Position numbers and translations under genes: made by a program | Assembly (NCBI GenBank): GCA_021442155.1 | Contig: CM038214.1 | Location: forward strand, 24,143,808-24,207,807 | Direction of reading: 5' to 3' | Length of the DNA: 64,000 bases | From: Cymbidium sinense | Taxonomy: Eukaryota > Streptophyta > Magnoliopsida > Asparagales > Orchidaceae | The notes under the pieces: model-generated | Databases searched by the model: none | Seen by the model: the letters and a program-made list of their open reading frames with translations, nothing else | Told to the model about the DNA's origin: nothing | Shown here: positions 21,776 to 34,054 of the stretch, in pieces | Position numbering within the stretch: the stretch's first letter is position 1 | Layout: each line of letters starts with the position of its first letter

Positions 21776-24760
21776 CCATTTTGAGAAAGCTTAAAAAGGA
21801 TCTAATCATGATTGCTAGGAATGATAGGAATAGTAGTAAGCTAATTTAAAAGAGAGAAAGGAATATAATCAGTAAGCTTACTATTGTTCCACATATTATT
21901 TTGCCAGAAAGAGTTCACTTTAATAGCAGTAGTAGAATGGGTAGAAAGTAAGTCATCAATGAACCCACCTCCAGTCTAGTTATCTTGCCAAAAGAAAGAG
22001 GTACTAGAGTTAATCCCCCAAGATATTAATGATCTGGCTTCCCATTTGATGGAATAAAGTCTTTTCCAAATAGGAGAGTCTCTCGCTCTATAGGGGCAAA
22101 TGAGAGGGTGCTGGCCTTTGCGGTCAATGAAATTAGCCAAAGACTATTGTTGTTCTAAAATTCCACCAAAGTTTATAGGAAAAGCGGTGATCTTTGATTG
22201 GCTTACATCCAAGACCACCTTGAAAGTGCCACTTTTATACCAAGAGGTCCAATGCATTCTTTTAGAAGAATTGTTAGAACCCTAGAAGAATTTGTTAAGG
22301 AGGACTCATTTCTCTTAATGGTAGAATTGGTTGGCACAATGGTTTGAATGAGATATAGAGGCATGGAGTTAAGGGTGCTCTTAATCAAAGTGAGCCTACC
22401 GTCAAAAAAGAGTAAATGAAATTTCCCAATTTTATTAGAGATTTTTTGGATTAGCTCATCAAAGAGATGTGATCTTTTTTGACCTTTAAAAAGCGGAGCA
22501 CCAAGATATTTAATAGGAAGTTGTTGTTGCTGAAAGTTAGTAATTCTCAAGATTTAGTTGATCCTATTACTAGGGATTTTAGAAGAAGGAATGAAACAAC
22601 TTTTACCTTCATTAAGAAAAAGACCACTTTCATTACCAAATTTATTTGAAAGATTCTTAATAGTATTAATGTGATGAATAGAGGCATTACAAAAGATTAT
22701 GAAGTCATCAATAAAACTAAGATGAGAGACAGGAATACCATCTTGAGTTCTAAAAAACATGCAGGGATTATTGTTGAAAAGATCATTAAGGCTCCTCAAA
22801 AGATATTCAACAACAATAATAAAAAGAGAGAGCGATAAGGGATCTCCTTATCTCAAACCATGCATCGAAGGTAAAAAACCAAGGGACTCACCATCATGAT
22901 AATGGAGAACCAAACATTGGTAATACAATTTTAATGAGGCGGATAAAATAGTCAAAAAAGCCAAATAAATGAAGAATTTGGAAGAGAAAATTCCAAGAGA
23001 GGTTGTCAAAAGCTTTAAAGATGTACAGTTTGAAAAGGATGTTACCACCTATGGTAGAAGCATCAATGTCATGAATTAGCTCTTGGATAAGAAGAATGTT
23101 GTCAGATATAGCTCTACCTTTAAAGAAGCCAATTTGGTTGTGTGAAATAATTTTAGGCAGCAATGGACTAATTCTATTGGCAATTAATTTAGCAATGAGT
23201 TTATGAAAGAAGGTGCAAAGGTTGATAGGTCTAAAATGGCCCCAAGATTCAGGATTATTAATTTTGGGAATGAAAATAATGGAAGTGCTAAAAAAGTATC
23301 TAGGTAAAGGATTGTAATCAAAAAAAAAAATCTGACATCTAAATAACTTAGCCAACAATGCTGAAAAAACATGTAGCCTTGAATAGAATCAATGTTCATG
23401 CTATTGAGAATATTACCAATTTCATCTCTCATAGGACATAAAATAAGCAAGTGGTTGTCATCATTAGTAATCGTTGAGGGAATCAGGTGTGAGTTGGAAA
23501 GAGCTTCTAAGGAAGGGTTGTTGTTTAATAAATTTTTAAAATGATGTATGACAGAATCTTTAATATCATTATTATCGATCCAGCAACATCATTTTTAATT
23601 TTTTTAATAGAGTTTAAGGCTTTTTTTTGAAAGAGCATGGAAGTACCCATTTCATCGACAATATGTTTGCTAGCGACCTTTTGTATAGGTTTCTTCCATA
23701 TTCGATATTTAACTAAGTTATCTTTAGCTACATTCAACTCCTCAAGTTTAATAGATCAGTAAAAATAGCATCTTCAAGAGAACAAACTAATTATTCCATA
23801 TTTTTTAGATTGGCAAAAAGATTTTTAAAATGATGCTTGTTCCACCAATTTAGGTTTTGTTTAAGCCTTTTAAGCTTAAGCTAGAGGTGAATCATTCCCT
23901 TAATGAAATTATCTGGATGAAGAGGGGCCATCCAGTTAATGGATACAACATTTATGAAATCAACGTGTTGGATCCACATATTTTGGAATCTAAAAGAAGC
24001 AAGGGAGGATAATCTACAGGAGGGATTTTGGACAGAAATCAAAAGTGGAGCATGATCAGACAAAGTTTTGCTCAAATATTCAATAGATGTAATGGGCCAT
24101 TGATTGATCCAAAGAGAATTAAAAAGAGTCCTATCAAGCTTTGGCGAGTCTGATTATGCGTATAGTGGGCATAAAGCCAATATATCAATCAGATTGCAAT
24201 CAAGAATCACATTAGAAAATTCTTTCATGGAATGAATGTTAGGAGAGCAACCTCCCCTTCTTTCTGAGGAAGAGAGAATAGTGTTGAAATCACCCCCAAC
24301 CAACTAGGGTTTGTTGACCGAGGAGGAAAAAGGTTCTTAAGTTATCCCAAAGGATGTTCCTACTAGCTCTATTACAAGAAGCATAAAAAAGGAACCAAGA
24401 ACAAAAAATTCACCCAATGAGATGTGGACATTAACCAATTGTTGAAGGTCATCAAGGATAGAGATGTTGACTAGATTATTCCAAAAATACCAAATTTTAT
24501 TGCTAATATTATAAAAGAAATTTTGAAAGCCAAGTTCAACATGGTTGATCTTAGAAGAGTGTATGAATGGTTCAATAACAACAAGTAAGGCTATGTTATG
24601 CGATAAAAAGACTTATAATATGGTTGTGGACAATGATAGTCCCAATACCCTAACATTCCAAATAAGTAAATTGATCATAATAAAAGGAAGGAAAGGAAAA
24701 GAGATAACTAAAGAAATAAAAAGCAAGAAAAAAAAAAAATAGAGGTAGTTATTTAAGGGA
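21776..24760 (-). pseudogene. L1 ORF2 N-terminal part: AP endonuclease and reverse transcriptase (inverted segment)
   Basis: The endonuclease begins near 24690 with LLIWNVRxLG; LVGGDFNTILS-like codons lie near 24270-24310 (in shifted frame) and SDHAPLLISV lies at 24040-24070. After a linker the RT shows IIFIPKINNPESWGHFRPIN (about 23220-23290), HNQIGFFKGRAISDNILL (about 23090-23145), FKLYIFKAFDNLSW (about 23000; usual form KLDMSKAYDRLSW, so the first catalytic Asp is Tyr) and SHLSFIDDFIIF with FIDD at 22704-22715 (usual FADD). The thumb-region LPIKYLGAPLFKGQKR follows at about 22470-22520. Stops and frameshifts abound. The coding stops at the array boundary, before the zinc-finger and RNase H parts. 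Confidence 0.85.
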
Positions 24761-24921
24761 AATTAGAGAAGATCTAGTAGTTCTAGTGGAGCTATTAGTG
24801 AACATTCTAGCTTTAAGGGATTTTTTTAAAATATTTTGAAAAGGTCTATCTTTGTCCAAAGTATCCCCATTCGAGAGAGAGAGAGAGTGATTTGTGATAT
24901 TTAAAATAGGACATGTATCAG

Positions 24922-26174
24922 TCAAAGAATTCTAATGGTAATTTCCCCTTCTTCAGTGTCAGAATTAAGCTGAGAAAGAGGGTTAACATGTGTATCACTC
25001 TGAAGGGTAGTAGAAGGAGAGGTTGTGATGCCATTAATAGCACAAATTTCATGCTCATTTTTAGAATTACTTTTCAGATTTTTTTCTTTCATCAAAGGAT
25101 CAATTTCAAAATTTATCTCCTCGGGTTCTCTAGCCAAAAGGGGTATGTTAGAATGAGTGAAGGTATTGTCTTGAGGAGCCAATTTATTACAATTAGAAGC
25201 AATGTTAAGTAATATATCATTAGCCTCCTCACAAACCTCAAAAGCATTATTTGTAACATGCTGAGATTGCTCTCCAATGGGAAAATCAATGGATAAAAAA
25301 GGAGTAGGGGTAGGGGGATGATTCCCATTTTGAGTGACTTTAGGCACATAAAAAAATTTATTGATTTTTTCATTTGATAGAGTAGGATTAGGATCTGGAA
25401 ACTTATTCTTTTTAAAATGAGCATGCAACACAAAACATTCAGATTGATCATGGCCATGTATCTTACAATGTGTGCAAAAAATAGGGAAATTCTCAAATTC
25501 CACTTTTTGATTATAACCAAATTTCGCAAAGCTGATCCAAACTTCTTTAGGATGATTTTTAGTAATATCAATCTCAACCAAAATAAGAGCAACAGAAGGC
25601 CATGATCTCACAGCAGTGGCCTGATCAATTTGAAGAGGCGAAGAGAGCCCCAAGTAAAGAGAACTTTGATGTGTGTAACTTCTTATATTAGGAAGAGCTA
25701 GCCATATAAGAACAATTGGGGATTTCTCTTTTATATTAAAAAGAGGAGACCATTTTAGAAGTCGCATTTAACAATTAAACACAAAGTAAGAGTGACGGGC
25801 AAAGACTCTTGAGTAATTTAAGTCATTAGAGAGCTAAATTAGAATATGCCTAGGATCAATCAATCCGATAGTGAAAATGCTTGAAAGTTTTAGGCAATGA
25901 AAAAATTATCGGTTGTTATCGAGATTTGGCCGGCATAAGGAAAATTTACCCACTAAAGAGAATTCAAAAGGATTCACCAACTTTTCCATGTCTAGATTCG
26001 AGCACATAACAGTAGGCATCCCACGAAATGAGGTCGAGATCAAATTCATGAAGCATTAGGGGAAAGATTCTTACCAGATAATGCATCCTTGAATGACTTA
26101 ACTGCAGGCAAAGTAGTGGATGCTTTTGGATCCATAATTCCATGTAAATCTGATGCCCTAACCGATGCCTCCAT
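24922..26174 (-). pseudogene. L1 ORF1: DUF4283-like domain and CCHC knuckle (inverted segment)
   Basis: This is the least decayed LINE frame in the window: 281 codons are open from 25767 to 24922. Upstream codons from ATG at 26174 are interrupted (FKDALSGKNLS near 26090, SLVGKFSLCRPNLDNN near 25910, DPRHILI near 25850). In the open part, LKWSPLFNIKEKSPIVLIW and LQIDQATA are DUF4283-like, and C-T-H-C-K-I-H-G-H-D-Q-S-E-C is a CX2CX4HX4C zinc knuckle near 25420-25470. The C-terminal half is Asn/Ser/Glu-rich with no known fold and ends EEGEITIRIL. The family binds LINE RNA. It is probably inactive because the N-terminal part is broken. Confidence 0.85.
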
Positions 26175-26330
26175 GTTTGAAAAGCTTCATTGCTGAAAAG
26201 CTCTCTCATTGAAAGAGCAAAGGGAAACTCACATTAGCGGAAAATCAGAGACAAATATCAAAAATTATGATCGAGAATGATCAAAATATGAAATGAAAAT
26301 GAATCACCGCGAGAGCATGAGGAGAATGCA
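26175..26330 (-). mobile_element. Putative L1 5'UTR and inversion junction
   Basis: Sequence upstream of the ORF1 ATG on the minus strand, ending where plus-strand ORF2 coding begins (about 26330). Nothing coding is recognised. The exact junction is uncertain by about 10 bp. Confidence 0.55.
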
Positions 26331-27360
26331 ACCTTAAAAATGTTTGGATTCATATTAAAGAATCTCATGACTTTTCCAATGTGTTTTTCAAAATTTGGAA
26401 TAACACTATTCCTATTTCTTATTATGTTCTAACTTGGCATATCCTGAAAAACTTCATCCCTGTTGACTCCTTGATGTGGGGTAAAGGTTTTACTTACCTT
26501 CAAAATGCTCTCACATTGAGAATGTGAATCATGTTTTTTTAATGGAGCCATTGCTTCCAAACTTTGGATTTGGTATGATGATCTCTTTAACATTGAAAAA
26601 TTCAATGGCTCCTTAACTTTATACCAACTTCTTGAAGTTTATTTTGAAAACACTATTAAAGTCATAACTTATCACTCTTATTTGGTTCATATGGATTGAC
26701 AGAAATGATGCAAAACATCGTGGGACTCCTATTAACCACATGAGGATAATTGCTAGAATTAAAAATAAAATTCGTGACTTGTTTAATTCTAGTTTAATTA
26801 ACTACAATCAATTTAAAGGTTGTAAATTTGAAACCAATAAACTAGGTTTTGACTTCCTGGATCTACCCAACGGTAAGGATGACAAGATTGTTTATTGGGT
26901 AAAACCTCATGCTAATACTATTAAAATTAACTGCTGTTTCTCAAAATGCTTATGGTGGCATTTTCAGAAACCTTAATCGTAAAGTCTTATGTGATTTTTC
27001 TTATCCCCTTAATACTTGCTCTGTTCCTTTTGCTAAGCTAATGGAGGTTTACAAAGCTATGGAGATTTGCCTTCAAAAGGTTATTTATTGAGGTGGATGC
27101 CAATTCTTGATTGATCTTTTGACTTTCACCAAAATGGGCAATATTGTACTACCTTCTAAAGGACTAGAGCTCTCCTCTCTCAACTCTATTTTAAAATCAC
27201 TCATGAAGGTAATGCATGTGTCTTACCTTGCTAATCTGGGTGCTAGATTGGATGGCATAAAATTCTTTGATCAACTTACACTTCCTAAACATTTGTGTGG
27301 TTTGGTTAATTTGGACAATGCTGGACTCCCTTACCTCAAAAATTAATCCATCCTATTGGT
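26331..27360 (+). pseudogene. L1 ORF2 C-terminal part: zinc-binding RVT region and RNase H-like domain
   Basis: Reads V-W-I-H-I-K-E then FFKIWNNTIPISYYVLTWH and PVDSLMWGKGF (26380-26500), the region just after RT in plant L1 elements (zf-RVT-like). The expected Cys residues are not clear and there are stops. At 26740-26940 it reads ARIKNKIRDL, then KDDKIVYWVKPHANTIKINC. A frame change then gives SQNAYGGIFRN and SYPLNTCSVPFAKLMEVYKAM at 26940-27065, an RNase H fold; the usual D-G-S and A-E motifs are damaged. Coding fades after 27350. It continues the inverted ORF2 at 21776-24760. Confidence 0.8.
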
Positions 27361-30086
27361 TTGGACTGTTACATTACTGTTTAGCGCATGATCAACATCA
27401 TTTGTTTGATTTCTATTTTGATGCTAATTCTACATTCCCTTTTAGTTGTTAATCTCTATAGAATTTCTTGTTGGATTACTTACCTAACCTTATTTGGGGT
27501 TTTCTACTCTGTTGTTTTCACTTGAAACCACTACTTTTGGTAAGGTTTCTCCTTTATGGAGATGGATTATTTTATGCTTTTCATTTTGCTTTCTGAGGGA
27601 TAGACTTCTTGCTATCATTATTCTATTTATGGGTCCTAGTGTAATTTTCCATTATATGATTAAGTTTTTTTCTCTTTTAATGGAAATTTGTTCATGGCCT
27701 CATGACTTTCTTTGTCTCATTATGTAATTGCTATAATTTTGTACAACTTCATCATGGCAATTTATCTATCTTTTCTCTCTTTAATAGGGTTGTGCTTATC
27801 TATCTAACCTCACCTCCATTACATGGAGAGCAGCCAATAACCTTGATGTTATTACTATTTCCTTACAGAATGGGATTTTATTCTTGATTTCATTTCAGCA
27901 TATTTTTACTGGTGATGTTGGCTTACTTGCTGGTCTTCTTTTCTTTGTCTTGAAGAATTTCACTGATGGTTTTTTCTTGAACCCCTTTCAAGTCTATGTT
28001 GTCTCCCTATTCCTTACTGATTTATATTGGTGGTTTATTGTTGTTTTTAGTTTTGGTTATTGACTATTGGGTCTTTAGTCAGTGAGTGATTTTGGGGTTA
28101 TTTCTCATTGTCTTTCTTTGTTTTGTGCTACTTACCATCGATATTTGTGGACTACTTAACTGCTGTTATTTCATCCTAGTTCTGTGCAAATCCACATGTT
28201 ATCTTATGCATATCTATTCTGAATGGGTGGTTCTATGGTCACTATTTCTTTACTTTTCTTGTGTTTGTTGTCTTGATTATTTCTTTGTCTTGGTTTTTGT
28301 TCTTGCTAATCTCATCTCCATAACCTTTTGTGGAGACAACATTTACCTTATTATTATTATTTTCTCCTTCCGAGTTGGACTTTCTTTTGTCTTCTTTCCA
28401 GCTTTTACTAATGCTATTTGCTTAAGCTTGTTGGTATGCTTTTCTTTATCTTGAAGGATTCCAATGTTGGCTCTTTTGAACCCCTATGTTGTATCCTTTG
28501 TTTTATTTTGGTTTATCTTATGGTGGGTGCAATAATGGCTTTGATGTTTTATTCATTGCCTGTGATTATGCTACTACCTACTTGGTTATTAACTAATGCA
28601 TCTATTACGAATGGGTGGCTTTATGGCTATTTTATTATTCTTTGTCTTGGTTTTTCAAGATTCCAATGTTGGCTCTCCTTTGAACCGCCCAAGTGACTAT
28701 GTCATTTCTCTATTTTATATTGGATTATCTTTTGGTGGGAGCAATAATCATTTTGCTATTTTATTTGTTGACTATGGGACTTTAGGGTCCTATGTCCGTA
28801 AAAACTTATGGGGTTGGCTTCGATTGTCTTTGTTGTTTGTGTTATGCTGCGCTTATCACACGATATCCATGGACTACTTAATCTACTACTATTTTTCAAT
28901 CTTGGTTGATTAGACTTGTTATCTATCTACTTGGTTATTATCTTATGCATTGTCTATTCTAAATGGGTGGTTCTATGGACAGCTGTTGTCTTTTGTTGTC
29001 TTGGTTGTTTGCTGATCTGGATTATCATGTTTTATGCGAATCTTTATCTGTCTTTTCTTTATCTATTTGTTTATGGTGGGATGCATTTTATTTCTGATTC
29101 TTGGTACAACTAATCATGTTTGCATTCTCACCTTGGTCTATTAGACTTCACTTGTTGTATTTGGGTTTGTTGCCTTACTTTACATTTTTTTGTTAATGGT
29201 TATTAAAAAGGGGGTTGTTAACATCTGCATTTCTTATTATGATTGGGTTTCTTTTCTTGACTACACTCCAGGGCTGTACTCCTGGCCTGAAAGTTTCATA
29301 TATGTCTCATATGTTTAGCTCATTGTTTTGATTCACAGGATTTCAGCAGGTTGCTTTTTATGCTATTCTCTTGTGGTGGGTTTTTATGCTAGCCTACTTA
29401 TACTCTTGGCTATGGTTTTAAAGGGATTACGCAAAGATGGCTCATTCTCATATGTGTAAGGATTCTCATGCTATGGTGACTATATTGATGATAATTTTCC
29501 ATGGGACCTCTTATCTTTCTCTGCATCTCCTTTCTATATTATATATGGCTTTTAGTTTGGGTTTAGGCCCATAAGACTTTCAACAAATGGTTGCTTTATT
29601 CTCACAGGTTTGTAGGCTATGATGGCTATGATGATTTCACTCCTTGGTTTGGTAGTAGCTCTTGTGATGTAACCCTTCCCCTGAAGTTTGGATGCTCATA
29701 TTTGCATCTATTTGGTGAGCTGAGCCTTCTTTCATACACTTTTCTATAATTTTCCTCGGTTATCTCTCATTTTCACTTTTCACTTTTCTTTAACTATTCT
29801 AATTTCTATCTTTCATCATTTTTGGATGCACTTCTCTTTTCTCTTGGTTTGCTCTCTCGTCATCATGAAGAGCTTTGGTCTGATCTATCCATTGGCTTAT
29901 CTATGTTAATCACTTTGTATCTTTTGCTTTTTTTCTCTTTTATTTTGCTTTTGGTTGTACTTAGATAGGGATTTACTATCTAGCTCTTTGAGCATAGTTT
30001 TGGAGTTTATCCCCTCTTAAGGATCTTGTAATCCTCTTTTTGTGGCAATAAAATTCCCCCTATATGGGGTTTCCCAAAAAAAAAAA
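27361..30086 (+). mobile_element. Long T-rich L1 3'UTR with internal repeats and poly(A)
   Basis: About 2.7 kb of T-rich sequence. Three diverged tandem repeats (about 350-390 bp spacing) are marked by AATGGGTGGTTCTATGG-like words at 28221, 28611 and 28961, with ATGTTGGCTC words near 28463 and 28664. The shared signature lies at 29668. The 3' end has GGGATTTACTATCTAGCTC, CCTCTTAAGGATCTTGTAAT and GGCAATAAAATTCC (probable polyadenylation signal), then an 11-bp A-run. Hydrophobic open frames here are composition artefacts. Confidence 0.8.
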
Positions 30087-31140
30087 CCCTTAACTAACCC
30101 TAAATCAAAAACCCCCTATAAAGATAAAAATCTAAACTTGGACTAAATAAAACCTAAAAATAAAATAAATAATAAAACATAAACCAAAATAAAATAAAAT
30201 AAAAACCTAAACTTAAACCTAAAAGGAAAATATAATAAAAAATAAAAACTAAACTAAAATAAAATAAATAAAATCATAAACTAAACTAAAAAAAATTAAT
30301 TAAAATAAAAACTAAAGCTAAAATAAAATACAAATAAAATAAAATAAATAAATAGAAACCTAAACTAAAAAAATTAAACCTAAAATAAATAAATTAAAAC
30401 CTAAAAAAACACTTAAAACCTAAACCTAAAATAAAATAAAATAAATCTAAACCTAAACTAAAGAAACTAAACTAAAATAAACAAAACCTAAACCAAAACC
30501 CAAACCAAACCTAAACAATAAAACTAAATAACTAAACCTAAACAAAACAATATAAAATATACATAAACTAAACTTAAATAAATAAACCTACACCCTAAAC
30601 CCCTAAAAACTCTAAACCCCGACCTTCTAAACCCTAAACCATAAACCCTAAACCATAAACCCTAAAACCCTTAAAATAAAACCTAAAATAAATAAATAAA
30701 AAAACCTACACCTAAATAAAAATAAAAAAGAAAATAAATTCTAGATCCTAAAACCTAAACCTAAACTAAATAAAACCTAAAAGTTAAATAAATAAAACTA
30801 CACCTAAATAAAAAAATAAGAAAAAATATAAACCTAATCTAAAACTTAAACTAAAACCTAAACTAAACTAAAACTAAAATATAACAAAATAAAATTTAAA
30901 ACTAAATAAAATAAATAAACCTAAACTAAACTAAAAAATAAAATACAACTAAAATAAAATCTGGATTAAATAAAACTAAACATAAAATAAACCTAAAATA
31001 AAATAAAATAAAACTAAATAAAACCTAAATAAACCTAAAATAAACAATAAACTAAAATAAATAAAATAAAACCAAATAAACTAAAACCTAAACCTAATGA
31101 CAATAAATACATAAACCTAAACTAAAATAACAAACTAAAA
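30087..31140. repeat. AATAAA/CCTAAA-type arrays with a short CCCTAAA tract
   Basis: Two degenerate monomers separated by CCCTAAA variants near 30590-30670. No gene is seen. Confidence 0.8.
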
Positions 31141-31490
31141 TAAGACCTGATCCTAAACTCTAGGCCACTAAACCCTAGGCATACCACACTCAGACCAGAA
31201 AGCTGACCTGGGCCACAGGCCCTGACCCCTGACCCAGACTACAGGCCCTGAGCCCTGGGCCTGAGCCCTGGGCCACCCTAAATGGGCCCTAAACCCTAAA
31301 GGCCCTACCTAAAACCTGGCCAGCCACACCCCTGGGCTACTGGGCTAAGAGCCCTAAAACTCTCTATCCTAAACAGGCCCCAGGCCCTGGGCCTTAAACC
31401 TGGGCCCCAGGCCCTAAGATAGTGGGCCACTACCAAACCCTAAATCTACACCCTGGGCCCTAAACTAAACTAAACAACCCTGCTAAACAA
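31141..31490. repeat. GC-rich CCCTGGG-type patch 2
   Basis: Contains CCCTGAGCCCTGGGCCTGAG and GGCCCTAAACC, a gradual change from CCCTAAA to CCCTGGG and back. This is the shortest of the three patches. Confidence 0.7.
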
Positions 31491-34054
31491 ACCTAAAACC
31501 AAAAACCTAAACCTAAAATGAAATAAAAAATATAAAAATAATAAAAGATAAAATAAATAAAAAAAAAAACCTAAAATGTAAAAAAAAAAATAATAAAATA
31601 CTAAACTAAAAATAAAAACCTGGACTAAACTAAAATAAAATAAACCAAAATAGAAATAAATAGAAAATAAAAATAAAATATAAAACTAAAACTAAATAAA
31701 ATGATATAAACTTAAAATAAATAAAATACCTAATCCTAAAATAAAAGAACTTAAATAAAATAAAATAAACCTAAAACTAAAATTATTAATAAATAAAACC
31801 TAAACCTACTAAATAAATAAACCTAAACAACCTAAACTAATAAATATAAATAAAAATAAAATCTAAACTAAAATATAAAATCTAAAATAAACTTAAAATA
31901 AAACCTAAACCTATATCTAAAAAAACTTAAACTTAAAAAATAATATAATAAAAACTAAAACTAAAAAATAAACATAAACTGACCTAAACCTAAAAGAAAA
32001 ATAAAGATTAAAAAATAAACTATAATAAATAAAAACTAATTAAAATAAGAATATAAACTAAATAAAATATATAATAAACTAAATAAATAAACCTACCATT
32101 TTATTGAAATGAAAGGCCTTAAACCCTAAACCCTAAAACCCTAAACTGCTAAATCCTAAACCCTAAACCCAAACTACTAAACTAACCCACTGAGCCAAAC
32201 CTGACCCTAAACCCTGCCACATGTCCTAAACTAACCCTAAACCCTAAACCTAAGCCCTAAACTAAATCCTAATAAAACCTAAACAGGCTAAAACTAAATA
32301 AACTAAAGCCAAACCTAAATAAACTAATTCAAAACCCAAACCTAAGCTTAAATAAAGCTTAAAATAAATAAAAATAAACTTAAATAAACCTAAGATGCCT
32401 AACTAAACTAAATAAATAAACCTTAACCTAAAACTAAATAAACCTAAACCTAAAATAAAATTAAAACCTAAACCAAAATCTAAACCTAAAACTTAAACAA
32501 CCTAAACCCAAACTAAACCTAAATTAAATAAAATAAATAAATAAAAATAAAAGTTAAACCTAAACCTAAACCTAAACCTCAATAAATAAACTAAAATAAA
32601 CAAAACTAAAAAATGATAATAATAAAATGCATAAACCTAAACTTAAACTAAAATAAATAAACCAAAATAAACCTAAACCTAAAACCTAAAATATAAACCT
32701 AAACTTAAACCTAAACCTAAAATAAACCTAAAAAAAAAAAGCTAAAAAAAACTAAAACTAACCTAAAAAAACCTAACCTAAACCTAAACTAAACTAAATA
32801 AACCTAACCTAAACTGGACCTTAAGAAAAACCTAAAACCTAAGCTAAAATAAATAAATAAAATCAAAATAAATAAATCAAAAATAAACCTAAACCTAAAC
32901 CTAAATAAACCTAAACCTAAGCTGACCCTACCACAATCCTAAAACCTAAAACCTAAACTAAAAAATAAATTAAATAAACCTAAACCCAATAAAATAAAAC
33001 CTAAACTAAAATAAACTAAATTAAAACCTAAACTTAAAATATTAAAATAAAACCTAAACCTAAACCTAAACCTAAACTAAAATAAATAAAATAAACCTAA
33101 ATAATAAAAAATAAAAATAAAAACTAAAATAAACTAAAAAAATACCTAAACCTAAACATAGACCTAAACCTAAACTAAAATAAATTAAACTAAATAAAAT
33201 AAATGAAACCTAAGCCTAAACCTAAATAAATAAAACTTAAAACTAAACCTAAACTTAAACATAAGCTTAAACCTAAAAGTAAACTTAAATAATAAAATCT
33301 AAATATAAACTAAATAAACTAAAAATAAAATAAAATAAACCTAAATTAAATAAAACCTAGACTTAAACCCTAAACTAAATAAAGGTGAATAAACCTAAAA
33401 CTAACCACAGACCTAACCTAAATAAAAACCTAAATCAAAACCTAAATGCTAAACCTAAATGAAAATAAACCTAAAACCTAAACCTAAAATAAATAAGTAA
33501 AAATATAACCTAAACTAAATAAAATAAAATAAACATAAAACCTAAAACCCTAAACCTAAAACTTAAAGGCTTAAACCTAAAACTAAAATAAAATAAACCT
33601 AAATAAATAAAACCTAAATAAAAACTAAATAAAACTTAAAGCTAAACTTAAACATAAACTTAAACCTAAAATAAAATAAATAAATAAAATAAACCTATAC
33701 TAAAAAATAAAACTAAGCATTAAAATAAAAATAAAGAAAACCTAAACCTAAACTAAATAAACTAAATAAATTAAACCTAAACCTTAAATAAAAAAGCTAA
33801 AACCTAAACCTAAACTTTAATAAAAATAAAGCCAAATAAATTAAAAAATAAAACCTAAACCTAAACCTAAAATAAAAATAAACCTAATCTAAACTAAAAT
33901 AAATAAATAAACTTAAACATAAATAAACTAAAACTAAATAAACCTAAACCTAAACCTAAAAATAAAACCTAAACCTAAACTTAAACTAAAAATAAAACCT
34001 AAACCTAAATAAATTAAAAAGCATAAATAAAGTAAATAAATAAACTAAATAAAA
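31491..34054. repeat. AATAAA-type array, degenerate motif, CCCTAAA tract, CCTAAACC array
   Basis: The junction motif is diverged at 32094 (CCATTTTATTGAAATG). CCCTAAA variants follow at 32110-32270, then a CCTAAACC array whose right part (33740-33925) matches 17350-17520. No gene is seen. Confidence 0.8.

Larger units (their letters stand above)
21771..30086 (+). mobile_element. L1 LINE with inverted 5' half (twin-priming structure)
   Basis: Two opposed segments. 26330 down to about 21771 reads 5'UTR, ORF1, endonuclease, RT on the minus strand. 26331-30086 reads ORF2 C-terminus, RNase H, 3'UTR and poly(A) on the plus strand. The inverted part stops in ORF2 at L-F-K-L-S-Q-N-G and the sense part begins at V-W-I-H-I-K-E, which are only a few codons apart in plant L1 ORF2. 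The two parts are therefore complementary pieces of one element of about 8.3 kb, as expected from twin priming. Telomere repeats hide any target-site duplication. Confidence 0.8.

Noticed and set aside
27494..29113. Series of hydrophobic frames of 60-122 codons on the + strand
   Set aside because: Same T-rich 3'UTR composition effect; no start context, no conservation in fragments A, B and C.
21771..30086. Two independent L1 insertions, head to head
   Set aside because: Their ORF2 parts are complementary and meet within a few codons, which chance insertion would not produce.
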